Assembly (NCBI RefSeq): GCF_900089955.1
Contig: NZ_FLQX01000096.1
Span: 1-53,086 of the forward strand
Length of the DNA: 53,086 nucleotides
Source of the DNA: Candidatus Accumulibacter aalborgensis
Lineage (GTDB): Bacteria > Pseudomonadota > Gammaproteobacteria > Burkholderiales > Rhodocyclaceae
Direction: 5' to 3'
Shown here: positions 47,201 through 53,086 of the stretch, in pieces
How the letters are laid out: the number at the start of each line of letters is the position of its first letter
How positions within the stretch are numbered: position 1 is the first letter of the stretch
Notes under the pieces: generated by a model
Databases searched by the model: none
What the model was told of the DNA's origin: nothing
The model's input: the letters and a program-made list of their open reading frames with translations, nothing else
Program-made: the position numbers and the translations under genes

Positions 47201-47499
47201 AGCGCACAGTTCAGGGCAGTCTGCCCGCCCATGGTTGGCAGCAACGCGTCGGGCCGCTCCCGGCTGATGATCTTTTCGACCACCCGCCAGGTAATCGGCT
47301 CGATGTAGGTCACATCGGCCATTTCCGGATCGGTCATGATCGTCGCCGGATTCGAGTTCACCAGGATCACCCGGTAGCCCTCTTCGCGCAGTGCCTTGCA
47401 GGCTTGCGCACCGGAGTAATCGAACTCGCACGCCTGGCCGATGACGATCGGGCCGGCACCAATAATGAGGATGCTCTTGAGGTCTGTGCGCTTAGGCAT
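44293..47499 (-). CDS. carB: Carbamoyl-phosphate synthase large subunit
   Basis: A 1068-residue subunit that makes carbamoyl phosphate for arginine and pyrimidines. It has the two ATP-grasp halves ([15 protein letters not shown] and [35 protein letters not shown] and [18 protein letters not shown]), an oligomerisation region and the C-terminal MGS-like allosteric domain (about 930-1068). Length is normal. Its start overlaps the carA stop by 8 bases. Confidence 0.97.
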   Translation of the reverse strand: MPKRTDLKSILIIGAGPIVIGQACEFDYSGAQACKALREEGYRVILVNSNPATIMTDPEMADVTYIEPITWRVVEKIISRERPDALLPTMGGQTALNCALDLARHGVLEQFGVEMIGATRQAIDKAEDREKFKTAMTAIGLASARSAVAHSMEEALQVQAMIGYPSIIRPSFTMGGSGGGIAYNQEEFVDICKRGLEASPTSELLIEESLIGWKEFEMEVVRDRNDNCIIVCSIENLDPMGVHTGDSITVAPAQTLTDKEYQIMRDASVAVLREIGVDTGGSNVQFAICPTDGRMIVIEMNPRVSRSSALASKATGFPIAKVAAKLAVGYTLDELANDITGGKTPASFEPSIDYVVTKVPRFAFEKFPEADSRLTTQMKSVGEVMAIGRTFQESLQKALRGLEIGVDGFDEISVDREEIETALSEARPERIWYIADAFRIGLHLEEIQRLTAIDPWFLAQIEDLYQKAERIRSRPLASLSRDEIRHLKRAGFSDKRLATLMRTTQTAVRERRHALAVRPVYKRVDTCAAEFATDTAYMYSTYEEECEANPSERRKIMVLGGGPNRIGQGIEFDYCCVHAALALREDGYETIMVNCNPETVSTDYDTSDRLYFEPLTLEDVLEIVAVEKPIGVIVQYGGQTPLKLARDLEANGVTIIGTSPDMIDAAEDRERFQKLLQDLGLKQPSNRTARTEPDALRLAAEIGYPLVVRPSYVLGGRAMEIVHDPRDLERYMREAVKVSNDSPVLLDRFLNDAIEVDVDALCDGNDVLIGGVMEHIEQAGVHSGDSACSLPPYSLSSELQDELRRQTRLMARGLNVCGLMNVQFAIQNGVVFVLEVNPRASRTVPFVSKATGLQLAKIAARCMVGQSLASQGVTREVIPHYFSVKEAVFPFAKFRGVDTILGPEMKSTGEVMGIGLSFSEAFVKSQMAATVRLPSSGQVFISVKESDKQKAVAIARDLRAAGFSILATRGTAAAIAAAGIAVTPVNKVTEGRPHVVDMIKNNEIVLIINTVDEKRKAISDSRSIRTSGLAARVTIYTTIWGAEAATAGIKNRGELVVYSIQDLHAELS

Positions 47500-48640
47500 G
47501 TGGCGCCTTCTGGTCTTGCATCATCTGGACAAAGCGATCGAACAGGTAGGCGATGTCGTGCGGCCCCGGGCTCGCTTCCGGGTGGCCCTGGAACGAAAAA
47601 GCCGGCACGTCGCGCCGGGCAACGCCCTGCAGTGAGCCGTCGAAGAGCGAAACGTGCGTCGTCAGCAGATTGTCGGGCAAGGTTTCACTGTCCACCGCAA
47701 AGCCGTGGTTCTGGCTGGTGATCAGCACCTGGCCGGTCTGCAGATCCTTGACCGGGTGGTTGGCACCGTGATGGCCGAACTTCATTTTCAGCGTCCGGGC
47801 GCCGGAGGCCAGTGCCAAGAGCTGGTGACCCAGGCAGATGCCGAAGGTCGGCACTCCTTCAGCAAGCAGTTCGCGGATGGCCCTGATGGCGTAGCCGCAA
47901 GGCTCCGGATCGCCGGGGCCGTTCGACAGAAAGACACCGTCCGGGTGCTGCGCGAGGACTTCGGCGGCGCTCGTCTGGGCCGGCACGACGGTCACCTTGC
48001 AGCCGCGCGCCGCCAACATGCGCAGAATGTGGTGTTTGATGCCGAAGTCGTAGGCCACTACATGCCACCGCGCGGCGGGCGCTGCGCGATATCCGCCGAT
48101 GGTCCATTCACCGCCGGTCCAGTCATAGGGTGCAGCGACGCTGACCACCTTGGCCAGATCCATTCCGGTGAGACCGGGGAAGGCACGCGCTTCGGCGACG
48201 GCGCGATGGTCATCGACCTCGACGGCCATCAGGCAACCCGCCTGGGCGCCTTTTTCCCGCAGGATGCGGGTGAGTTTGCGGGTATCGATGCCGGCGATGG
48301 CCACGATGCCATGCTGATGCAGATACTCGGCCAGAGTTTCCTGCCGACGCCAGCTCTCGGCACGAATCGGCAGGTCGCGAATGACCAGGCCGGCGGCATA
48401 ATTGCCGCGCGATTCGAAGTCTTCGGCATTGCAACCGACGTTGCCGATGTGCGGATAGGTGAGAGTGACGATCTGGCGGCAATACGAAGGATCGGTCAGG
48501 ATCTCCTGGTAGCCGGTCATTGCGGTATTGAAAACGACCTCCCCGCTGGTACTGCCTCCAGCGCCGATCGCTTGGCCACGGAAAATCGTGCCATCGGCCA
48601 GGGCGAGAATCGCGGGAGGAAGAGTGGGTAGCAAGGACAC
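47492..48640 (-). CDS. carA: Carbamoyl-phosphate synthase small subunit
   Basis: A 382-residue glutaminase subunit. The N-terminal domain has the family pattern [18 protein letters not shown]. The class I amidotransferase domain has the nucleophile Cys in [13 protein letters not shown] and the His-Glu pair in [13 protein letters not shown] start with an AGGAG SD. A hairpin with a T-run lies between a TATAAT box and this gene (see terminator at 48698). Confidence 0.97.
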   Translation of the reverse strand: MSLLPTLPPAILALADGTIFRGQAIGAGGSTSGEVVFNTAMTGYQEILTDPSYCRQIVTLTYPHIGNVGCNAEDFESRGNYAAGLVIRDLPIRAESWRRQETLAEYLHQHGIVAIAGIDTRKLTRILREKGAQAGCLMAVEVDDHRAVAEARAFPGLTGMDLAKVVSVAAPYDWTGGEWTIGGYRAAPAARWHVVAYDFGIKHHILRMLAARGCKVTVVPAQTSAAEVLAQHPDGVFLSNGPGDPEPCGYAIRAIRELLAEGVPTFGICLGHQLLALASGARTLKMKFGHHGANHPVKDLQTGQVLITSQNHGFAVDSETLPDNLLTTHVSLFDGSLQGVARRDVPAFSFQGHPEASPGPHDIAYLFDRFVQMMQDQKAPHA

Positions 48641-48697
48641 AAAAAGACTCCTGTGGATGCTGCGGATGAATACTCGCCGGTCAGGGCTTCAGAGACG

Positions 48698-48730
48698 AAA
48701 AAGCGGGACGGGCGCGCAGCCGTCCCGCTT
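48698..48730 (-). terminator. Intrinsic terminator or attenuator upstream of carA
   Basis: On the minus strand AAGCGGGACGG pairs perfectly with CCGTCCCGCTT (48701-48711 and 48720-48730), followed by a T-run. The loop is GCGC-rich. It lies 58 bases before the carA start and about 110 bases after the LuxR-type gene, so it could end that transcript or attenuate carA. Confidence 0.72.
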
Positions 48731-48750
48731 CGATCCATGCAAACCGCGGG

Positions 48751-48756
48751 ATTATA
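48751..48756 (-). promoter_or_regulatory. Putative -10 box ahead of the carA leader
   Basis: A perfect TATAAT on the minus strand, 20 bases before the hairpin at 48730-48698. No strong -35 box is visible at 16-18 bases. If used, the hairpin would be in the carA leader. Confidence 0.4.
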
Positions 48757-48842
48757 CCGGAGCACAGCTCATTTTGGGCTTATTCCACGCACCCACGAAC
48801 CCCTGCACCGTGCTGTAGCCACTAGCCGTATGGCGAGCACTC

Positions 48843-49973
48843 CTATCGGCGTCGCTTGCCCAACTCGGCCGGAATCGCACTTGTCCCCAGCACCTTGGCC
48901 AACAACGCGGGTCGCGTACCGACGCCGATCCGGTGATAGATCTCCTGGAGGTAGTCCTTTACCGTTTGCTCGGCAAGGCAGATGGTGTCGGCAATCTTGT
49001 CGTTGGCCAGGCCGCGCAGCGCCCAGGTCGCGACTTCCAACTGGCGTGGCGATAGCCCGAAAACCTCCAGCCGACGGACGAAATCGGTCCGCTGTTGAAA
49101 CGGCTGCAGGACGACGACCGTCGCTCCCCCCCAGGCCGACCTCTGTCGCATTGCCGCTGACCAGCGCTCGACCGGGCCGGCATCCGCCTGAGGCTGATCG
49201 ACCCCATTCGCCGCTTCCGCCACTGCGAAGCGGCACAGCAGACTGGTCGTTGCCCACGGCACCCGGCTGAGGCGAAAGTATTGCCACGCGAGTTTGATGA
49301 CTGCCGCACCCTGCGTCGGCAGCGCTGCGCATAGCGCTGCCGGCGGCGTCGTGCCCAGAAAGCGCTGGGCTGGGGCATTGAGGTACAGGGCCTGTCCTGC
49401 GCTGCCAAACACCAGTATCCCCGTTTCGGCGCGTCGCGTCGGATCGCTCACCTGGCGACGCAGGTGGATCGCCCGCGCCAGGTGCGGGCCGACGCAGTCG
49501 AGCAGCGCCTGCTCGTCGGCGCTGAAATCGCGCTCGTGTCTTTGCCGGTGTACGCTGAAGACGGCAACGGGTTGTTGTGCCAGGCCGGTGAGTATGCCAA
49601 GCGCGTGATGGTAGGGTACTTGCCGCAAGAACGTACTGAACTCGCTGCGCCCGACATCGCCGGTAGTGATCACGTCCGAGAAGCGCATGGTGCGATTGAG
49701 CAGTGCCGGGCCCGGCTGCTGCTGCACGAAGGGATCCAGTGGCGCATAGTGCGCAAGATAGGTTTCCATGTCCGCGGCACTGCAATCGAAGCACAGCCCC
49801 GGCTGCAGTTCCAGCGTCTCCGGGTTCACCGGCATGAAGACCCCGCTCGCAAACGACATCAATTCGCGCAGCGCCGTGAACACCGAGCGCACCATCTCGC
49901 CGTCGTCGCTCGCCGCGTAGGCCATCTCGATGATCTGCAGCAGCCGCTCGCCTTGACCGTACGATCTGTTCAT
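48843..49973 (-). CDS. LuxR-family transcriptional regulator with an N-terminal sensor region
   Basis: 376 residues. The C-terminal LuxR helix-turn-helix is GLSPRQLEVATWALRGLAND through AEQTVKDYLQEIYHRIGV. The N-terminal 280 residues look like a GAF/PAS-type sensor (TALRELMSFASGVFMPVNPETLEL; the DPFVQQQPG motif is common in this type). It is divergent from the large repeat protein, so it may control it. The ligand is unknown. A GC-rich 455-residue frame on the same strand in another register is not real. Confidence 0.88.
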   Translation of the reverse strand: MNRSYGQGERLLQIIEMAYAASDDGEMVRSVFTALRELMSFASGVFMPVNPETLELQPGLCFDCSAADMETYLAHYAPLDPFVQQQPGPALLNRTMRFSDVITTGDVGRSEFSTFLRQVPYHHALGILTGLAQQPVAVFSVHRQRHERDFSADEQALLDCVGPHLARAIHLRRQVSDPTRRAETGILVFGSAGQALYLNAPAQRFLGTTPPAALCAALPTQGAAVIKLAWQYFRLSRVPWATTSLLCRFAVAEAANGVDQPQADAGPVERWSAAMRQRSAWGGATVVVLQPFQQRTDFVRRLEVFGLSPRQLEVATWALRGLANDKIADTICLAEQTVKDYLQEIYHRIGVGTRPALLAKVLGTSAIPAELGKRRR

Positions 49974-50001
49974 CGCTCTTCCCCCTACAGAGAGTCGCCC
50001 G

Positions 50002-50023
50002 GGCCACTGATATAACGGTGGCC
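50002..50023. promoter_or_regulatory. Inverted repeat between the LuxR-type gene and the repeat-protein gene
   Basis: GGCCAC (50002-50007) and GTGGCC (50018-50023) flank 10 AT-rich bases, 29 bases upstream of the LuxR-type start. Arms and spacing fit a dimeric helix-turn-helix operator. The rest of 49974-50163 holds a plausible SD-free start region of the divergent gene and no other gene. Confidence 0.45.
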
Positions 50024-50163
50024 GTCCGCAAGAACACTACTTTTGTAGGATAGACCATGCTGGTATCTGGGCATAGTATTTTTGCGACCACAAGAATCTT
50101 CAGGCCATGCCGAAATCTGCTGCCTGTTGTTCTCACCGTTCACTTGGAAAATGGGGGCCCGCC

Positions 50164-53070
50164 ATGCTTGACGTATCGGTACAGAAAGCGCTTCAGGAAG
50201 TCTTCATCCTTGCCACTGGCCGGGGTGCAAACAGTAACGAGATGGAGATGCTGGGCGGCTGGTCGGGCTCGAATGGCGACTGGGCGCCGCTGATCGACGT
50301 GGTCAACGCCTACATGACTGATCAGGCTGCTGCACACGGTACGGCCGCGACCTTCCAGACGCTGGCCCTGAACGGCCTCGGCCTGACCTTGAGCGACAGC
50401 GACGCCGCCGGGCTCGCGCCGCTGATTGATTCGGGACAAATGAAGTGGGCGGACGTTTTTGTCATCGTGATGAACTGGACCGATGAGCTCGGCCAAACGC
50501 TCGACAACCGTGCCGAAGCAGCGCATCAATTCCTGGCCGACCTGTCTACCGCAGGAAAGAGCGCCTACTTTACAGGTTCCCCCGTCAATGACGCCGTCCA
50601 CAATCTACTTCAGGGAATCAGCGACAGCGCGCAGAGTCTTGCCACCGGCGAAAAGGGTCTGGAAGCGCTGACTACCCGTCTGTCGGCAAGCGGCATCAAA
50701 ACCTCGGTTGTCGATGGGTACATCGCCGGCGCCACCGTGTTTGTCGATGCCAATGGCGATGGAAAGTTCAGCACTGGCGAGTTTTCCACCACCACCGATG
50801 CGTCCGGCAACTTCCTCCTGCCTGCGACGACTAGTGGCGGCACGCTGATCGCCAATGGCGGCGTCGACATCCTGACCGGCAAGGAATTCCATGGTGCTTT
50901 CACCGCTCCGTCGGGTTCCACCGTGGTGAATCCGCTGACGACCCTAATCGAGAACCTGGTGGCGGGCGGCGCGAGCGTCGCCGGCGCCGCCGCGTCGGTT
51001 CAGCAGGCGCTCGGTTTGCCGGTCGACATCAACCTGCTTTCCTACGACCCCATCGCTGTGCTCGCCGACGCCAACGCCACTACGCAGGACAAGGCAGCCG
51101 CGCTGCTCGTCGAGCGGGCCGCGCTGAAGGTGGCCAACATCATCGCCATCGCCGGCAGCGCGATTAACGCCAGCAGCGCCAACATCGACCTGCTGGCCGC
51201 CACCGGCGCCGTCACCCAGGCGCTTGCCGCTGCGATGACGGGCGGGAAGGCAATCGATCTGGCTGACCATGCACTGCTCACCGACCGGATTCAGGTGGCC
51301 ATTGCCACCGCTGGCGCCAGTAGCCTGATTGACCAGGCGAGCGACATCGCCAGCCTCATCGCCGGCAGCAACCACGCGGCCGAGGGGGCCGCCGACATCC
51401 GGACTCTGGCGCAAAGCGCCGTGATCGCGCAAGGAAACGCACTGGACGCGCTGGTGCAGGCGATCGAAGGTGGCCAGGGCCTGGCGGGCGTGCTCGCCAG
51501 TTTCACCGGCAAGGCGCTGACCGACGCCATCCACACAGCGGAAGTGGGCGAAATCGTTCACGGACAGCAGGTCCCTGGACCGGGACCTGATCCAGTGCCC
51601 GAGCCAGGACCGGGACCTGATCCCGTGCCCGAGCCAGGACCGGGACCTGATCCCGTGCCCGAGCCGGGACCGGGACCTGATCCGGTGCCCGAGCCGGGAC
51701 CTGTGCCTGATCCGGCGCCGACGCTTACAGGGTCCCATCCATCGGACAACGGAACGATGGAGTTCGATCAGGGCCTGTCGCTGGGGTTCTCCGAGAGTAT
51801 CTACGCCGGCACCGGAACCCTCCGGCTGTACCAGGCGAACGGCAGCCTCGTGGAAAGCTTCGATGTCGCTACCGGAATGGGAGGGGCGGGCGGGACGGTC
51901 GCCTTCTGGAACTTCCCTGGGAAAGGCGGGAACATCTATGTGAATCCCGGCGCCGACTTGCTGCCAGGAACCGACTACTACCTTCAGATCGACCCGACTG
52001 CGCTGAAGGACAGTACCGACCACAGCTATGCCGGCATTAGTGACAATACGACCCTGAACTTCAAGGCGGTCGACTCGGTACCAACGCTCTCCGGGTCCGA
52101 CCCGTCAGACAACGGGACCATGGAGTTCGATCGGAACCTGTCGCTGTGGTTCTCCGAGAACATCCACGCGGGTACCGGCACCCTCCGGCTGTACCAAGCC
52201 GACGGCACCCCGGTAGAAAGCTTCGATGTCGCTACCGGTTTGGGAGGGGCAGGCGGTTCGCTCAGCTTCAACGGCTCGTCGGTCGATATTAACCCCAAGG
52301 GCGACCTGCTGCCGGGAACCGACTACTACCTTCAGATCGACCCGACTGCGCTGAAGGACAGTACCGACCACAGCTATGCCGGCATCAGTGACAATACGAC
52401 CCTGAACTTCAAGGCGGTCGACTCGGTGCCAACGCTCTCCTGGTCCGACCCGTCAGACAACGGGACCCTGGAGTTCAATCGGGACATCGGCCTGCATTTC
52501 TCAGAGAACATCCACGCCGGCACCGGCACCATCCGGCTGTACCAGGCGGACGGCACAGTGGTAGAAAGCTTCGATGTCGCGACCGGAATTGGAGGTGCAG
52601 GCGGCTCGGTCATGTTCCAAGGCTTGAGCGTCGCTGTTAATCCCCAAGCCGACCTGCTGCCGGGAACCGACTACTACCTTCAGATCGACCCGACTGCGCT
52701 GAAGGATAGTACCGACCACAGCTATGCCGGCATTAGCGACAATACGACCCTGAACTTCAAGGCTGTCGACTCGGTACCAACGCTCAACGGGTCCAACCCG
52801 TCAGACAACGGGACCATGGAGGTCGATCAGAGCCTGTCATTGTACTTCTCCGAGAACATCCACGCCGGCACCGGCACCATCCGGCTGTACCAGGCCGACG
52901 GGACCGTGGTGGAAAGCTTCAACGTCGCGACCGGAGTGGGGGAGGCAGGCGGTTCGCTCAGCTTCAACGGCAGTAGCGTACTCCTCAACCCCAAAGCCGA
53001 CCTGCTGCCAGGAACCGACTACTACTGCGTATTTCACGCCATCGTGACCGGTGATTTCACCAAAGCGTGA
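50164..53070 (+). CDS. Large repeat-containing, probably exported surface protein, cut by an insertion sequence
   Basis: 968 residues as read, with no classical signal peptide. Residues 1-180 are helical and recall DUF4214-type N-termini. Residues 184-255 look like a carboxypeptidase-regulatory or SdrD-like beta domain with a calcium-type loop DANGDGKFSTGE (195-206). A helical Ala-rich region follows to about 470, then a Pro-Gly-Asp-Glu linker (471-519). Four Ig-like SbsA/Big_5-type units occupy 520-954. The last unit stops after LLPGTDYY, and 14 foreign residues (CVFHAIVTGDFTKA) follow, encoded by the element end at 53026. The original C-terminus, where a type I secretion signal would lie, is lost. 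Function is probably adhesion or surface structure. Confidence 0.82.
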   Translation: MLDVSVQKALQEVFILATGRGANSNEMEMLGGWSGSNGDWAPLIDVVNAYMTDQAAAHGTAATFQTLALNGLGLTLSDSDAAGLAPLIDSGQMKWADVFVIVMNWTDELGQTLDNRAEAAHQFLADLSTAGKSAYFTGSPVNDAVHNLLQGISDSAQSLATGEKGLEALTTRLSASGIKTSVVDGYIAGATVFVDANGDGKFSTGEFSTTTDASGNFLLPATTSGGTLIANGGVDILTGKEFHGAFTAPSGSTVVNPLTTLIENLVAGGASVAGAAASVQQALGLPVDINLLSYDPIAVLADANATTQDKAAALLVERAALKVANIIAIAGSAINASSANIDLLAATGAVTQALAAAMTGGKAIDLADHALLTDRIQVAIATAGASSLIDQASDIASLIAGSNHAAEGAADIRTLAQSAVIAQGNALDALVQAIEGGQGLAGVLASFTGKALTDAIHTAEVGEIVHGQQVPGPGPDPVPEPGPGPDPVPEPGPGPDPVPEPGPGPDPVPEPGPVPDPAPTLTGSHPSDNGTMEFDQGLSLGFSESIYAGTGTLRLYQANGSLVESFDVATGMGGAGGTVAFWNFPGKGGNIYVNPGADLLPGTDYYLQIDPTALKDSTDHSYAGISDNTTLNFKAVDSVPTLSGSDPSDNGTMEFDRNLSLWFSENIHAGTGTLRLYQADGTPVESFDVATGLGGAGGSLSFNGSSVDINPKGDLLPGTDYYLQIDPTALKDSTDHSYAGISDNTTLNFKAVDSVPTLSWSDPSDNGTLEFNRDIGLHFSENIHAGTGTIRLYQADGTVVESFDVATGIGGAGGSVMFQGLSVAVNPQADLLPGTDYYLQIDPTALKDSTDHSYAGISDNTTLNFKAVDSVPTLNGSNPSDNGTMEVDQSLSLYFSENIHAGTGTIRLYQADGTVVESFNVATGVGEAGGSLSFNGSSVLLNPKADLLPGTDYYCVFHAIVTGDFTKA
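51574..51720 (+). repeat. 30-bp minisatellite coding for a Pro-Gly linker
   Basis: Four full copies of a 30-bp unit (51574-51693) and a partial fifth, differing at few bases. The unit encodes PGPGPDPVPE in phase, so changes in copy number keep the frame. Confidence 0.9.
51721..53025 (+). repeat. Tandem Ig-like domain repeats (four units)
   Basis: Units start at 51721 (363 bp), 52084 (348 bp), 52432 (348 bp) and 52780 (246 bp, cut). They share long near-identical stretches, such as TDYYLQIDPTALKDSTDH and YAGISDNTTLNFKAVDSV in full units. Each starts with PTL.G..PSDNGT and has FSENIHAGTGT. Unit 1 has a 5-codon insert before the VNPGADLL segment. Confidence 0.93.
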
Positions 53071-53086
53071 CCGGCGTTTCACGAGA
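53026..53086 (+). mobile_element. Terminus of an insertion sequence, IS21-like
   Basis: From TGCGTATTTCACG on, the sequence stops matching the Ig repeat at a sharp point and consists of tandem, imperfect units built of CGTGACCGG and TTTCAC (about 53043-53086). TG at the tip and several internal repeats near the end are typical of the IS21 family. No transposase is in the window. Family assignment is inference from the end sequence alone. Confidence 0.6.

Noticed and set aside
48769-50136. A 455-codon open frame on the minus strand covering the LuxR-type gene
   Set aside because: It runs in another register of the same strand and is Arg-rich without a recognisable fold.
51574-51720. Regular 30-bp repeats as a possible CRISPR array
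   Set aside because: The units are contiguous without spacers and encode an in-frame Pro-rich linker.

Overview
The window is about 53 kb of GC-rich DNA with the gene content of a betaproteobacterium of the Rhodocyclales type. The order carA-carB-greA-DUF4149 gene, then yhbY opposite rlmE-ftsH-folP-glmM, supports this. So does an acetate module of acetyl-CoA synthetase, a cNMP/CBS/nucleotidyltransferase protein, an exonuclease and a two-part sodium:solute symporter. A 'Candidatus Accumulibacter'-like genome would fit well, but this is inferred from gene order and protein style; no marker gene proves it. Both ends look like natural break points: a copA gene is cut at the left, and an insertion-sequence end begins 61 bases before the right end.

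Left part (1-15.4 kb): a partial copper ATPase and a tRNA-Gly(CCC); an EamA exporter divergent from marC; a ZapB-like gene and zapA followed by a 6S RNA and its terminator; a promoter, cobalamin riboswitch and btuB-btuC-btuD set for vitamin B12 uptake. Next comes a leftward run: thrH-purU, then the ABC-F ATPase yheS, a bacteriohemerythrin and a diguanylate cyclase, the last two translationally coupled. A secreted coiled-coil protein follows.

Middle (15.4-30.4 kb): an ankyrin protein and a TPR protein with an apparent 1-base frameshift; a PAS histidine kinase behind a palindromic operator-like site, convergent with a NarL-type regulator that lies just after a second ABC-F gene (ybiT). Then comes a tight leftward run of about ten genes: yqhA-type membrane protein, class I fumarase, RidA, glutamate racemase, flavoprotein, AI-2E-type transporter, beta-propeller protein, polysaccharide deacetylase, sterol-desaturase-like enzyme and a small alarmone-hydrolase-like HD protein. 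Several of these overlap by 4 bases.

Right part (30.6-53.1 kb): the acetate module (acs to the symporter), then cell-wall, folate, protease, rRNA and carbamoyl-phosphate genes on the minus strand, with a hairpin between a TATAAT box and carA that looks like an attenuator. The last region is accessory. A LuxR-type regulator is divergent from a large repeat-containing, probably exported protein. That gene has a proline-rich minisatellite and four tandem, nearly identical Ig-like units of about 116 residues, and it is cut inside the fourth unit by what looks like the terminus of an IS21-type element. No CRISPR array or complete transposase gene is visible.
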